A stretch of DNA of 64,000 bases from Sanchytrium tribonematis (GCA_018985235.1 JADGIG010000001.1:27305-91304), one strand, 5' to 3'. Numbered from the stretch's first letter, positions 18,331 to 27,465 are shown. A program made the numbers and translations. Notes: a model not told the origin generated them from the letters alone.

Positions 18331-19994
18331 TGGCCACTTCTTTAAGTTTAAACACTATTTGTTCAATATGCTCGCATACGGTTCAATTTAAAGCGAAAAC
18401 ATCCTGTGAGCACGAAATGTGCTCTGTATGTGCTATAAGAATGAGGCTATTATTCAAGCAAGAAAATTGCGTGTTTTGCAAACAACCAATTCAATATTTA
18501 ATCGTTGGCAACGATCCTCAAAAAAAGGCCTTTCCGTTTGCTCATTTGAAATGGCAAATATACTACACTTCTGTAGATGCGTATTACCACGTTATGAATT
18601 TATTAAGATTTCATTGCCCAATATGTGAGAAACAATGGAATAGTTATCTATACTTTACAGCTGCATCTGAAAATCAAGAAATACAAAATTATGCTGTTGA
18701 GCAGATAAAATATACCTCAAAGACATACTCCTCCTTCAAAGAACTTGCGACACACTTAAAAAGTCACACAGATGAAGTTCCCTCAGGTTATAAATTTTGC
18801 GACATTTGCGTCAAAGATGCAAAACGATTTGTTCGCGAACTTAATATATATCCTTCAAACTTGATTTCAAAGCATACTAATACTGGAGATAAACAATTTT
18901 TGCAATCCAATGTTGAGGATCATCGAGAAAAGGATTTCAAAGTCAGCATTACTGAGAAAAAAAATGTATTGAACCCATTAATCAATTTTGCTGGACATCC
19001 GCTGTGTCAATTTTGCACAAACCGCTTTGTAGATCAAGAGCAATTGAAAAAGCATATGAAAGAAAGACACGAAGAGTGCTCTTTGTGCAAACAATCTGGA
19101 AAAAGTATTTGGTTCAATGCCTTAAAAGATCTACAAGCACATTATAAAGAAGACCACATTGTTTGTGAATATTGTACGACTTCTGAAGGATTAATCGGCT
19201 TTGCGGATGATTTGGACTACATCAATCATCTAGCTTCGAAACACAATATCACTAACAAAATCAGGATAGGCCAAAAGCCTAAGACACTAAAAAATGCCCA
19301 GACTTCTCAAGAAGTATTACCGGTTGCCCTAGAGCCTATTGAACGCCAACTGCGACAAACCTCAATAGCTACCTCAGTCAATGTAAACAAAATTATTGAC
19401 TGTCATTGCTCAAGAAATTGTGACTTGAAGATTATCTGTTCCCTATTTCACCATGACCGCAGGTTGCAGGTATTTCGAGATTTTCTAATAGAGCTGTCAC
19501 CATTAGAGCCCAGTCAAATATACGATGAGTTATTTAAACTTCAGCCGCGATTATTTACTTATCCCGAGCTTACTAATTTGATTCAATGGTTTATTTGTAC
19601 AAGCCCAGTCAGTTTTAGGATTCAACTCAGGGATGGCTGGAAGCCGTGGTATGAACAAAATTGCAAATTTCCTGATTTAGCAATTGCTGACTGTGTTGTT
19701 AGATTTGTTGTTGTTGAACACGCAAAACCAAAAAATCAACCAAGTGGGCCTAGATCGATGCTACATATGGTGAATCGAGCACAGCACAATTCGCAAAGCA
19801 AATCATCAATCTACTTGCCTTGGCTTTGGACAGACGCTCCTTTGGGCTCCAAATCTGAATCGACAATTGATATTAGCATTCCGACTAGAAGCATTCCCCT
19901 TTCTTCGACTGAAGCACCAAATACCAGTCAGGATAGGCCTAGAAAGCAAAAGCAAAGTGGTCGAAAGAAACAGGTTTTAATGAAAATGGGTTGA
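18330..19994 (+). CDS. HEL2: Hel2/ZNF598 ribosome-collision E3 ubiquitin ligase
   Basis: A 554-residue protein. The N-terminal RING (CSICSHTVQFKAKTSCEHEMC ... CVFCK; about 12-55) is the distinctive ZNF598/Hel2 type. It is followed by the conserved FPFAHLKWQIYYTSVDAYYHVMN-like region and several C2H2-type fingers (CPICEKQW, CQFCTNRF ... HMKERH, CSLCKQ, CEYCTT). Hel2 ubiquitinates 40S proteins on collided ribosomes to start quality control. The C-terminus is basic and poorly conserved. The ATG overlaps a CCTTGAAA element at 18323-18330. Confidence 0.9.
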   Translation: MATSLSLNTICSICSHTVQFKAKTSCEHEMCSVCAIRMRLLFKQENCVFCKQPIQYLIVGNDPQKKAFPFAHLKWQIYYTSVDAYYHVMNLLRFHCPICEKQWNSYLYFTAASENQEIQNYAVEQIKYTSKTYSSFKELATHLKSHTDEVPSGYKFCDICVKDAKRFVRELNIYPSNLISKHTNTGDKQFLQSNVEDHREKDFKVSITEKKNVLNPLINFAGHPLCQFCTNRFVDQEQLKKHMKERHEECSLCKQSGKSIWFNALKDLQAHYKEDHIVCEYCTTSEGLIGFADDLDYINHLASKHNITNKIRIGQKPKTLKNAQTSQEVLPVALEPIERQLRQTSIATSVNVNKIIDCHCSRNCDLKIICSLFHHDRRLQVFRDFLIELSPLEPSQIYDELFKLQPRLFTYPELTNLIQWFICTSPVSFRIQLRDGWKPWYEQNCKFPDLAIADCVVRFVVVEHAKPKNQPSGPRSMLHMVNRAQHNSQSKSSIYLPWLWTDAPLGSKSESTIDISIPTRSIPLSSTEAPNTSQDRPRKQKQSGRKKQVLMKMG

Positions 19995-20078
19995 AATTGA
20001 ATTTTAAAAAGTAATAAATAAAAATCAAATGGTTTTCGATTATATTAGAGTCATATCACCCCAAAGTTTCAGTTGAAA

Positions 20079-20693
20079 ATGAGCTGCCCACACCACAAAG
20101 AATCTGTGAATCCTAATAATTTAATGCCCGAATATTCTCAAGAAAGAGACAAAGATCAAAAGGCAACATTGCCGGTCCAGCGTCAAATTTCTTCAATTCC
20201 AAAGGCCGAAAACGCAAGTGGGCCTGGTAGCACTAACGCAGATAAGAATTGGCACTATCCAAGTCCTCAGCAATTTTACAACGCTTTGAAAAAGAAAAAC
20301 ATGGCAGCTCCAGAGGAGCATATTGAGTCGATGGTGGATATTCATAATTTTCTAAATGAAGAGGTTTGGAATGAAATTCTTAAGTGGGAAAATGAACATA
20401 AGGATCTTTGTGAGACACCCAAATTGATGAGATTTGAAGGTAAAGCATCAAAACCCTCTATCAAAGGTAGATGGAGTTCCTTGATCTATAAGCAAGTTCC
20501 TTTCGATAGGCATGACTGGACAATTGATCGTTGTGGCAGACATGTTAGGTATATCATTGATTACTATGAGGGACCTGTCGAAAACGATAATCCTACATTC
20601 TACTGCGACGTTCGTCCAGCTCTTGACAGTCCCCAGGCCATTTTTCAGCGAATGAGAGAAACTATGAAATCTTATACTAATACAAGCAAATAA
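20079..20693 (+). CDS. CYC3: Holocytochrome c synthase (cytochrome c heme lyase)
   Basis: Attaches heme to apocytochrome c in the mitochondrial intermembrane space. The 204-residue protein starts MSCPHHKE with an N-terminal CPHH heme-regulatory motif. Family blocks are NWHYPSPQQFYNALKKK, HNFLNEEVWNEILKWE, PFDRHDWTIDRCG and YYEGP ... FYCDVRPALD. The ATG at 20079 follows CAGTTGAAA directly. It converges with the SPOUT1 gene across an AATAAATTTATT sequence. Confidence 0.95.
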   Translation: MSCPHHKESVNPNNLMPEYSQERDKDQKATLPVQRQISSIPKAENASGPGSTNADKNWHYPSPQQFYNALKKKNMAAPEEHIESMVDIHNFLNEEVWNEILKWENEHKDLCETPKLMRFEGKASKPSIKGRWSSLIYKQVPFDRHDWTIDRCGRHVRYIIDYYEGPVENDNPTFYCDVRPALDSPQAIFQRMRETMKSYTNTSK

Positions 20694-20702
20694 ATTTATT
20701 CG
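20688..20702. terminator. Bidirectional AATAAATTTATT 3'-end sequence
   Basis: AAATAAATTTATT overlaps the CYC3 stop and lies just before the convergent SPOUT1 stop; AATAAA is present on both strands. Confidence 0.45.
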
Positions 20703-20710
20703 TGTAGCTT

Positions 20711-21619
20711 TTAAAATTTTGAACTGAAAAGACTTAACGTTGCTAGCACAGCCTCCTCTGTTCTTATAGTGCGAGAGCCTTGGTGAGGAGCAATGTTAAT
20801 GTAATTTGAAAATCTTGATTTAACATCATCAGCGCTGCTCTCATACAAATTGGCTTGCTCTAACCCATCAACGCCTCCAAAACAAATTAAAGCATTTTTG
20901 GATTCAGGAATCTCTATATCATCAAAGTTTTCACCTCTTTCGCTGGTTCCAAGAATGTAATCAAAATCGCTTTGCAGGACCTCAGTGAGATTCGCACAAT
21001 TTCGAATCTTATAGCCCCAATAAGTTAGATTCTCCGCCTCGCTTCGATCAACAATTGTACCCTCTGTGCCAATGTTAGACTCCATCAATTTCACTGTAAC
21101 TCTAGAGTCCGTATCACGTACCTCGTCTGATATTATAGGCTTGTCAAGGCCGACATCTACCAAACACCCACCCTTAAGCTGTTCAACAACCACTCCTTCT
21201 CTGAATTGAAAATTGTCAAACTTCCTAAAGTGATGGGGACAGTCTAGAGGAGGAAGCAATCCTACAAATCTTAAATCGTCACTTTTACGGATTAATCTTT
21301 TGCGCAAATATTGTGGCGTCTCCAAATAATTTAAAATCTTGGTTAAAAAAATAGAGCCACGGCTTTTTTCTTCATCATTAAAAATATATATAGTCTTAAT
21401 TCTATATATTGCGCATGCTCGGGCTATTTGACCAGCCAATATAGTTTTCATTTGTAAGGATTGGGCATTGTCCAATATTGAGCCAGGCAGAGCAATACTT
21501 AGGTTTGTTTTTCTGGGAATAGGTTGTTTTAGGTCGTTATCATTGTAATTAGGTCTATCAAAATGTCTCTTCTTTGATTGTTTGTCGAATTTCGACTTCC
21601 GTTTTTCTCCAAGCGTCAT
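20711..21619 (-). CDS. SPOUT1/C9orf114-type RNA methyltransferase
   Basis: A 302-residue protein of the SPOUT methyltransferase family, with an OB-like insert as in human SPOUT1 (CENP-32) and yeast Ygr283c/Ymr310c. It has a basic N-terminal tail, NLSIALPGSILDNAQS, TLAGQIARACAIYRI-like helix, TPQYLRKRLI, LPPLDCPHHFR and a knotted C-terminus with TSERGE and FGG. The yeast paralogues are poorly characterised; human SPOUT1 methylates RNA and supports spindle organisation. Complete and of typical length. Confidence 0.85.
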   Translation of the reverse strand: MTLGEKRKSKFDKQSKKRHFDRPNYNDNDLKQPIPRKTNLSIALPGSILDNAQSLQMKTILAGQIARACAIYRIKTIYIFNDEEKSRGSIFLTKILNYLETPQYLRKRLIRKSDDLRFVGLLPPLDCPHHFRKFDNFQFREGVVVEQLKGGCLVDVGLDKPIISDEVRDTDSRVTVKLMESNIGTEGTIVDRSEAENLTYWGYKIRNCANLTEVLQSDFDYILGTSERGENFDDIEIPESKNALICFGGVDGLEQANLYESSADDVKSRFSNYINIAPHQGSRTIRTEEAVLATLSLFSSKF

Positions 21620-21649
21620 ATCCTCATTTTTTTAAGTAACACATAATAT

Positions 21650-22174
21650 TTATTTAGTACGCATCTCTCTTTCAAGAACAGTTTTGACCATAGAGCTGCA
21701 AAGTTTCCTATAAGGATTTTCGTAAACGGTAGCCTTTCTAGCAATAGATTGTCCTAATTCAGCAGCGCGACAAAAATCGGTGTAGGAAGAATCGGAATGT
21801 CCAGCGGATTTGAGTACAATGGCACGTTGAGTGTGAGATTGCTTTAAGACCTCCGGATCATTGCAATTTTCAATAACATGATTTAAATCTTGTAAAGCTT
21901 CCTCATTTTTTCCAGTAATTCTAAAAATTTGGGCTCTGTTATTGTAAAGCGAATAATAATTAGGGTTTTTTGATATAAGACGGGTCATTTCTTGCAGAGA
22001 CTCATCATACTTTCCATCCTCTGCCAATAAAACAGCCATTATTTCATTTTCTCTTAGTTGAGGATCGACTTCTTTACAGGCAGGAAATGATGGATAATCT
22101 TTAGGCGAGTCCGTAAAGGTATAGCCATCAATAGGTCCGCTAAAAATCATATCTAGAACTTGAGAATCAGACAT
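21650..22174 (-). CDS. TTC36-like tetratricopeptide repeat protein
   Basis: A 174-residue protein with three TPR units (about 40-145; NPNYYSLYNNRAQIFRITGK is the clearest) and the TTC36-type ending NPYRKLCSSMVKTVL. TTC36 proteins are small co-chaperone-like TPR proteins conserved in animals and fungi; the biochemical role is not established here. The ATG at 22174 (MSDSQVLDMIF) is used because the upstream frame would overlap the divergent IND1 gene. 26 bp separate the two start codons. Confidence 0.75.
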   Translation of the reverse strand: MSDSQVLDMIFSGPIDGYTFTDSPKDYPSFPACKEVDPQLRENEIMAVLLAEDGKYDESLQEMTRLISKNPNYYSLYNNRAQIFRITGKNEEALQDLNHVIENCNDPEVLKQSHTQRAIVLKSAGHSDSSYTDFCRAAELGQSIARKATVYENPYRKLCSSMVKTVLEREMRTK

Positions 22175-22200
22175 GATTTGCCTCACGGAGTTAAAACCTG

Positions 22201-22950
22201 ATGGTTCTATCGCCCAAAAAAATTGCAAATGTACAGCGGATAATTGGTGTGCTATCTGGAAAAGGAGGTGTAGGAAAATCCAGTATTGCAGTCAGTATAG
22301 CCGTGAATTTGCACGGCAGTGTAGGGATCCTTGATGCTGATATTTTTGGGCCGTCAATTCCGAAATTGTTGAATTTGAGTGGACAACCTGAGGTTGATAC
22401 TAATAACAAGATGCAGCCGATGATAAATTATAATATAAAATGTATGTCAATGGGATTTTTAACAAATAAAGCTGTCGTTTGGAGAGGATTAATGGTCATG
22501 AAAGCTCTCCAAGATATGATTTGGAATACTAGTTGGGGACATTTGGATTATCTTGTTATTGATTTTCCACCCGGCACTGGTGATGCACAATTGACGATAA
22601 TGCAACAGCTTAAAATTGATGGGTGTGTGGTTGTTTCAACACCACAAAAACTTTCTTTAATAGATGCCCAAAAAGGCATTGAGATGCTCGACAAATTGAA
22701 TATTCCGGTCTTGGGGCTGGTCAAAAATATGTCATATTTCAAATGTCCGAGTTGTCAATCCAGACACTCTCTTTTTCCAGATCATGATTTGAATTTTTGG
22801 AAATCGCAAAATATAGTTGAGTTGCCTTTTGATCCCAAAGCCTGCAGTATGTTTGACAACGGCCAGCTTTTAATTCCAAAAGATTCTGAGTTTTCTAAAA
22901 ACATATCCTCATTTACGGAAAAAATTCAGTTAAATTTAAATAGAAAATAG
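22201..22950 (+). CDS. IND1: Ind1/NUBPL-type Fe-S carrier P-loop ATPase
   Basis: A 249-residue Mrp/NBP35-family ATPase. Walker A is GKGGVGKSS, then LDADIFGPSIPKLLN, FPPGTGDAQLT and the C-terminal Fe-S cysteines CPSC. GLMVMKALQDMIWNTSWG and VSTPQKLSLIDAQKG resemble NUBPL/Ind1 rather than cytosolic Nbp35/Cfd1. Ind1 delivers Fe-S clusters to respiratory complex I. The protein begins only about 13 residues before the ATPase core, so a mitochondrial presequence is very short or absent. Confidence 0.88.
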   Translation: MVLSPKKIANVQRIIGVLSGKGGVGKSSIAVSIAVNLHGSVGILDADIFGPSIPKLLNLSGQPEVDTNNKMQPMINYNIKCMSMGFLTNKAVVWRGLMVMKALQDMIWNTSWGHLDYLVIDFPPGTGDAQLTIMQQLKIDGCVVVSTPQKLSLIDAQKGIEMLDKLNIPVLGLVKNMSYFKCPSCQSRHSLFPDHDLNFWKSQNIVELPFDPKACSMFDNGQLLIPKDSEFSKNISSFTEKIQLNLNRK

Positions 22951-22965
22951 AAAATAAATTTATTT

Positions 22966-22972
22966 TTGAAAC
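22966..22972 (+). promoter_or_regulatory. TTGAAAC element in a 23-bp intergenic spacer
   Basis: TTGAAAC follows AATAAATTTATTT directly and precedes the ATG at 22974, so a tiny spacer carries both the 3'-end and start signals. Confidence 0.55.
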
Positions 22973-22973
22973 A

Positions 22974-23465
22974 ATGACTTCTCTTTGGGACAAATTGCAA
23001 AATACTCCAACCACTAGGATTTCGTTTACGAAAGACGGAATGATGGAGGGACAGAGACTCAACTCGCAACCTTCGTACTCCACTCCAGAAAATTACCTTG
23101 AGATAAAAGTTAAAAATCCCTTGATTGAAAATTCTGATAACAATAATGGATATACCACCTACGAAATACACTTAAAGACCAATTTACCAATGTTCAAAAT
23201 CAAGGAAACTATTGTAAGGCGCAGATATAAGGATTTTGAAAATTTTAAGAGCTATTTGGAAAGAGAATGCCCTCATGTACATTTGCCTAATTTACCTGGA
23301 AAAGTTTTAAGAAATAGATTTTCAGACGATGTTATAGATACCAGAATGAAAGGTTTGGAGCGCTTTGTACAAATAGTCGCTGGCCACCCGCTTATTCAAA
23401 CAAGTTCAAAAATACTAATTCCATTTTTACAGGACCCTGTCTTTCATCGAGATAACTGGAAATAA
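22974..23465 (+). CDS. SNX3: Sorting nexin 3 / Grd19 (PX domain)
   Basis: A 163-residue single PX-domain protein, the size and layout of SNX3/Grd19. The PX domain includes NYLEIKVKNP, the PI3P-binding RRRYKDFENFKSYLE, LPNLPGKVL and RMKGLERFVQ, with a short tail ending HRDNW. It recruits retromer cargo on endosomes. The 23-bp gap to IND1 holds both an AATAAATTTATT 3'-end sequence and the TTGAAAC element 1 bp before this ATG. Confidence 0.93.
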   Translation: MTSLWDKLQNTPTTRISFTKDGMMEGQRLNSQPSYSTPENYLEIKVKNPLIENSDNNNGYTTYEIHLKTNLPMFKIKETIVRRRYKDFENFKSYLERECPHVHLPNLPGKVLRNRFSDDVIDTRMKGLERFVQIVAGHPLIQTSSKILIPFLQDPVFHRDNWK

Positions 23466-23593
23466 AGTAAATTTTGGATTTTTATGTTGCAGCAATTAAA
23501 TCTAGCTTGTGTAATCATAGATAATCAAATTAATTTTATATTGTAATAAAAAATTCGAAGGCCATTTTTTTGTTCTCAAAATTTGCTTTGAAA

Positions 23594-26500
23594 ATGCCAG
23601 GATATTCTGATTCAATTATGAGACTCAACTGCTTAATATTCCATCAAAGTAGATTAATGGAATTATCAGCTGTATTTCAGTTGGCCACATTTTTTGTATT
23701 TTCATACTGGTTTACATTTAACAAACTAGATCCTCAATTGGTGGCTTATTTTTTTCCAGATTCAATTGATGGTTTTATTTATTGCAGCTTAATGTTAATC
23801 GCAGGACAACTTTGCCTGGTGTTAAAAATATTAGTAAGTATGAATGAGGCATTATATCCAACTGCTCAAAACATCAAGTTTCTAAGAGGTTTGATTTTAG
23901 TTAATGGATATATTTTATTTGCCCCTACTTTGCAAGTTATAGTTTATGTCATTCATCTATGCATTGAGACACCTACAGTCAAGTTTGTTCTATTCTCGAT
24001 ATTTGGTTCAATATTATTTGCAGCCCAAGCACTCTTCAACATGTATTCGCTTTATCTTCATGTATATTTCAAAATGCCTTTACACCAAGGTATAGGGAGA
24101 TACGACAGAAATAGTCAAATGGGAGAAGTTCTTCTTGTGATTATTCCTTGTTTGTGTTCTTTGTTCCATAGTGTGACTTTAATTTTGATATCGTCATTTA
24201 TTATTACTCTGTATCTTTGCTACAGAGGTACATCTTTTCCATCCTTTCAGTCTGTTTACCTTTGCCAGTTACAATTGGCATCTTATTGGACATATCTCTG
24301 TTTTATTATAATATCAAGCTTATTTTATCTATTGCCAGAAGGAAATATTGATGGTCTTAGTTTTACATTAATTCAAATTTTGCTTCTGTTTGCAATGCTC
24401 ACAAATTCATTTAAATATTACATGTCTTCCTTCGTACCTAATATTGATGTACTTCGAATAACTCAGAGTTACCTTAAAGGTCAATTGACATACAATGAAT
24501 ACATTCAAAAAATCCCGTTGCTCATCAATACAGACTCTTTTTATCCATTTGTGACAGCAGTTCATTTTTTATCAAATTTCAATTTGGTTGAAGAATTCGA
24601 CTCTGATACTAATAGTACTGGAAGTCACTCGAGACCATCTCAGGAAAGTAATGTTTTATTGACTAGGCATAAAGGACACTATTTGGTTAGTAATGCTGTT
24701 TATAATTGTTTAATTTTTGGAGACACCATTTTTGATAAAGGCATTGTATTAAAAAAGCAAGCTGTTAGATATTGTTGGATGAACTTTGGAATGATAGAAG
24801 ACAAGTCAAGGGCTATAGAATTGGAAAATCAATTGATATTAGGCAAAAGAAATATACTTGCAAATTACACATTAGTTTTGGTCTCTACTATTAGAAAATT
24901 AAAAGATTTGGCAGAATTTTCAACGGAAAACGATTTGACACTATTGATGAAAAATTCGTACGAAATTTATTGCACCAAACAAATGAAAAGTGCTTCGGCT
25001 TCACTTTATACAATTTTAAAGGCTATTGAAAATGGAAAGGACTTAAAAATTCATTTGCTTTCCCAACTCTTCGTTAGCAATGCACAGAAGTCTTTCGTAA
25101 ATCTAAAAAAATTATTTCAGAAACACCCTCAAGATCCGACTACTTTGAAATTATTAACTACTTTTTTAAATTCAATAGAAAACGACACCGAGTCTGGGGA
25201 TTTCATTTCCAAAACCATTGAGATGTTTGACACTAACAGAGGTATTGACAAAGACATTTTAGATATGTCTGCTATTCATGAAGAGTCAGACTCTACAAAA
25301 CAGGATAACTCAGGACAATTTGACTATGTCGGAAAGTTCTTGATCATAAATGAAAACATGAAAAGAGTTCGATTTGGAAATGAACAATGGCAGTCAAGAT
25401 TTCATTATCTGATGAACTTTGCAATATTTGTATTGTTTGTATCATTAATTATATGCATAATTTTAAATGGATACACTTTAATTGATTATTTTCAATTACA
25501 ACTATCTTTTTCCCAATTGGCCTCTATATTGCCTGTTAAACGTCAAAAGGCCGATACATACTTCATTGACAACAATGATCTTTTCACACCTTCTTTATTG
25601 GAATTGGAAGATTTTACAACTGATCTGGTCTATTTAGGAAGGACTGATGGCTATGATACAATTAGATTTCTAGACACGTCTAGTATTTGGTCGCCAAATA
25701 TAATCAATGCAACAGCATACACACTATCCAAATCGTCCTTTCTTGACACTAACCTTGACCAAATTACAATTTATGCCAGTTCTCTTTTGCCAGATATTAT
25801 CAAGCGAACCTTTATAACATTTTCTACATTCACTGCGAGTGTTTCCCAAATTGTGAGACTCTCAGAATATCATCAGGATTTAGAGTTACGTTTAACGGAA
25901 AGAAATTATATTTACTTTGAATATACTCTGTTTCCGACTATAACATTGTTTTTAATTTTGGTGTTTTTTGTGGCAATGATTTACACATTTGCAATCAAAA
26001 GAGAAAGATCTGTCTTATTGACCGAAGTGAGAGCAAAATGTACCGATGCATTATCCTTGGCAGCTTATTTGAAAGGCAAAATTTTTTCGTCCTCAGAAGA
26101 ACAGAAAGAATACCTTACATCTGTTATGGAGACTTTCAATCTTAAAATCAAAAGCAGATCAAAAAATCACATATTTGTAACATTAATTGTTTTGTTTAGT
26201 TTTGGTTTAGTACTAGCTATATTATCCATTGTTTACGTATTTCGCGAAGATGCTATGCAATGTGCATACTTTCAATCAAATCTCTCAGCTTCTACGTCTT
26301 CAGTTTTGTTTGCATTTTACCATTTGCAAACCTTGGGAAGAGTAAATTTGACTTCCCAAAATATTCTGAACAAGCATTATAACGATTTCTTAAATGCTAG
26401 CGACTTCGCTATCTCATTGATGGAAACCAGTACAGCTCAAGTAACTAGTTATATTAGAAATCCGTATTTCGCTGAGCTATCTCATTACGAAGAATACAAA

Positions 26501-26722
26501 TCTTTGATTTTTGACAAAAATTGTGTCAATGACGTTTGCGAAGAATCTTTAGATTTTGAGGTGAATCAGTTTACTAGATCTTTAACAAATTGTTTATTTG
26601 ATACTTGCACCAATCTTCAAGATGTGCTTGACACAGCTTTAAATCAGATACTTTATTGGTTTCTAAGGAAAGTGCACTTATTTTTCTTGAATAATGTATC
26701 AAGGAATGTATCAACATTATAA
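23594..26722 (+). CDS. TmcB-like polytopic membrane protein with TPR-like core
   Basis: A 1,042-residue protein. About eight hydrophobic helices fill residues 25-290. A soluble helical region (about 330-540) has TmcB/TmcC-type TPR-like units (KHPQDPTTLKLLTTFLNSIEN). Further transmembrane helices lie near 605-630, 775-800 and 865-890, with large loops between. TmcB-like proteins are expanded in Dictyostelium, ciliates and chytrids; their role is unknown and no catalytic domain is visible. The ATG at 23594 directly follows CTTTGAAA. The last ~50 residues overlap an antisense ORF, so the true 3' end is uncertain. Confidence 0.65.
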   Translation: MPGYSDSIMRLNCLIFHQSRLMELSAVFQLATFFVFSYWFTFNKLDPQLVAYFFPDSIDGFIYCSLMLIAGQLCLVLKILVSMNEALYPTAQNIKFLRGLILVNGYILFAPTLQVIVYVIHLCIETPTVKFVLFSIFGSILFAAQALFNMYSLYLHVYFKMPLHQGIGRYDRNSQMGEVLLVIIPCLCSLFHSVTLILISSFIITLYLCYRGTSFPSFQSVYLCQLQLASYWTYLCFIIISSLFYLLPEGNIDGLSFTLIQILLLFAMLTNSFKYYMSSFVPNIDVLRITQSYLKGQLTYNEYIQKIPLLINTDSFYPFVTAVHFLSNFNLVEEFDSDTNSTGSHSRPSQESNVLLTRHKGHYLVSNAVYNCLIFGDTIFDKGIVLKKQAVRYCWMNFGMIEDKSRAIELENQLILGKRNILANYTLVLVSTIRKLKDLAEFSTENDLTLLMKNSYEIYCTKQMKSASASLYTILKAIENGKDLKIHLLSQLFVSNAQKSFVNLKKLFQKHPQDPTTLKLLTTFLNSIENDTESGDFISKTIEMFDTNRGIDKDILDMSAIHEESDSTKQDNSGQFDYVGKFLIINENMKRVRFGNEQWQSRFHYLMNFAIFVLFVSLIICIILNGYTLIDYFQLQLSFSQLASILPVKRQKADTYFIDNNDLFTPSLLELEDFTTDLVYLGRTDGYDTIRFLDTSSIWSPNIINATAYTLSKSSFLDTNLDQITIYASSLLPDIIKRTFITFSTFTASVSQIVRLSEYHQDLELRLTERNYIYFEYTLFPTITLFLILVFFVAMIYTFAIKRERSVLLTEVRAKCTDALSLAAYLKGKIFSSSEEQKEYLTSVMETFNLKIKSRSKNHIFVTLIVLFSFGLVLAILSIVYVFREDAMQCAYFQSNLSASTSSVLFAFYHLQTLGRVNLTSQNILNKHYNDFLNASDFAISLMETSTAQVTSYIRNPYFAELSHYEEYKSLIFDKNCVNDVCEESLDFEVNQFTRSLTNCLFDTCTNLQDVLDTALNQILYWFLRKVHLFFLNNVSRNVSTL

Positions 26723-27128
26723 TTCCAACAATTTGATAAGTTCTTGAATTATCAAATGGGAGAGGGTTTCTGATTTTAGAATATCGTAGGTTAAATAATG
26801 CCAAGAAGCCGGGTATCGCAGATATAAAGTAAAAAATGTCATCTAATTCCTCAAAAACCATTTGATATTTTGGAAATGAAGGCAGTAGCGCATATTTAAG
26901 CAGCAGAGATAACATAAGTCTACCTTTCGGGTTGTAAATTTTAATCATTGCAATCGATTCACCAAAGGTTTGTTGATTTTGACCAAAATAACTCAACAAG
27001 AAATACAACAACGGAATATATTTGGTATACGACTGAAAGGAATTGCCTACCGACTTAAGATATAATGACTGTATGTGCTTTACTACATCAGTATCTAGTT
27101 TTTTGGCAAATTCTATGAGTGGATGCAT
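26574..27128 (-). CDS. Possible Pex2/Pex10-type peroxin N-terminal domain
   Basis: A 184-residue hydrophobic protein. The segment IPLLYFLLSYFGQNQQTFGESIAMIKI followed by RLMLSLLLKYALLPSF resembles the membrane domain of the Pex2/Pex10/Pex12 ubiquitin ligases, which export Pex5 from peroxisomes. The C-terminal RING expected in that family is missing in this frame. The final ~49 codons lie antisense to the TmcB-like gene. The neighbouring PEX11 gene makes a peroxisomal role plausible. Alternatives: an unrelated membrane protein, or a gene that ends earlier through an unseen splice. Confidence 0.35.
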   Translation of the reverse strand: MHPLIEFAKKLDTDVVKHIQSLYLKSVGNSFQSYTKYIPLLYFLLSYFGQNQQTFGESIAMIKIYNPKGRLMLSLLLKYALLPSFPKYQMVFEELDDIFYFISAIPGFLALFNLRYSKIRNPLPFDNSRTYQIVGIIMLIHSLIHYSRKISALSLETNKVSDLKLCQAHLEDWCKYQINNLLKI

Positions 27129-27217
27129 CAAATTGAAAGTATCTCACGTGAGGAGTCGAATGATCAGCAAATGGCGATTTTCAAAGGTTAAAACCCTCTA
27201 GCGCCCAAATCCCTCAG

Positions 27218-27451
27218 ATGAATAGATGTTACATCAAATGTCTCGAAGACCACAAAAGCACAAATCTAAGAAAACAGGTATTATCTAAAGCATTCATGCA
27301 TTTCTGCATACGAAATGATCCTGTACAATTTGCACTTTCGAGTACAAAAACCAAAGCTAGTGCGACCAAGCTTATTGAAATTCTCTTACATAAAAATTTA
27401 ACTGACTTGAAGAATGTTGAAAAATCGTTCAAACTTTTAGAATCATCATAA
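27218..27451 (+). CDS. Small hypothetical protein
   Basis: A 77-residue, basic, mostly helical protein, not recognised. It starts MNRCYIKCLEDHKSTN and ends KNVEKSFKLLESS. No membrane segment or clear domain is visible. It lies between the Pex2/10-like gene (divergent) and PEX11 (same strand). The 21-bp gap to PEX11 carries a 3'-end AATAAA followed by TTGAAAC, supporting a real gene end here. The true start could be further upstream through an intron. Confidence 0.4.
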   Translation: MNRCYIKCLEDHKSTNLRKQVLSKAFMHFCIRNDPVQFALSSTKTKASATKLIEILLHKNLTDLKNVEKSFKLLESS

Positions 27452-27465
27452 AATAAATTTTTTAT

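Noticed and set aside
27166-27217. An upstream exon for the 77-residue gene joined by a 31-nt GT-AG segment.
   Set aside because: The candidate is GC-richer and longer than all the others and lacks the usual ends; kept only as a possibility.
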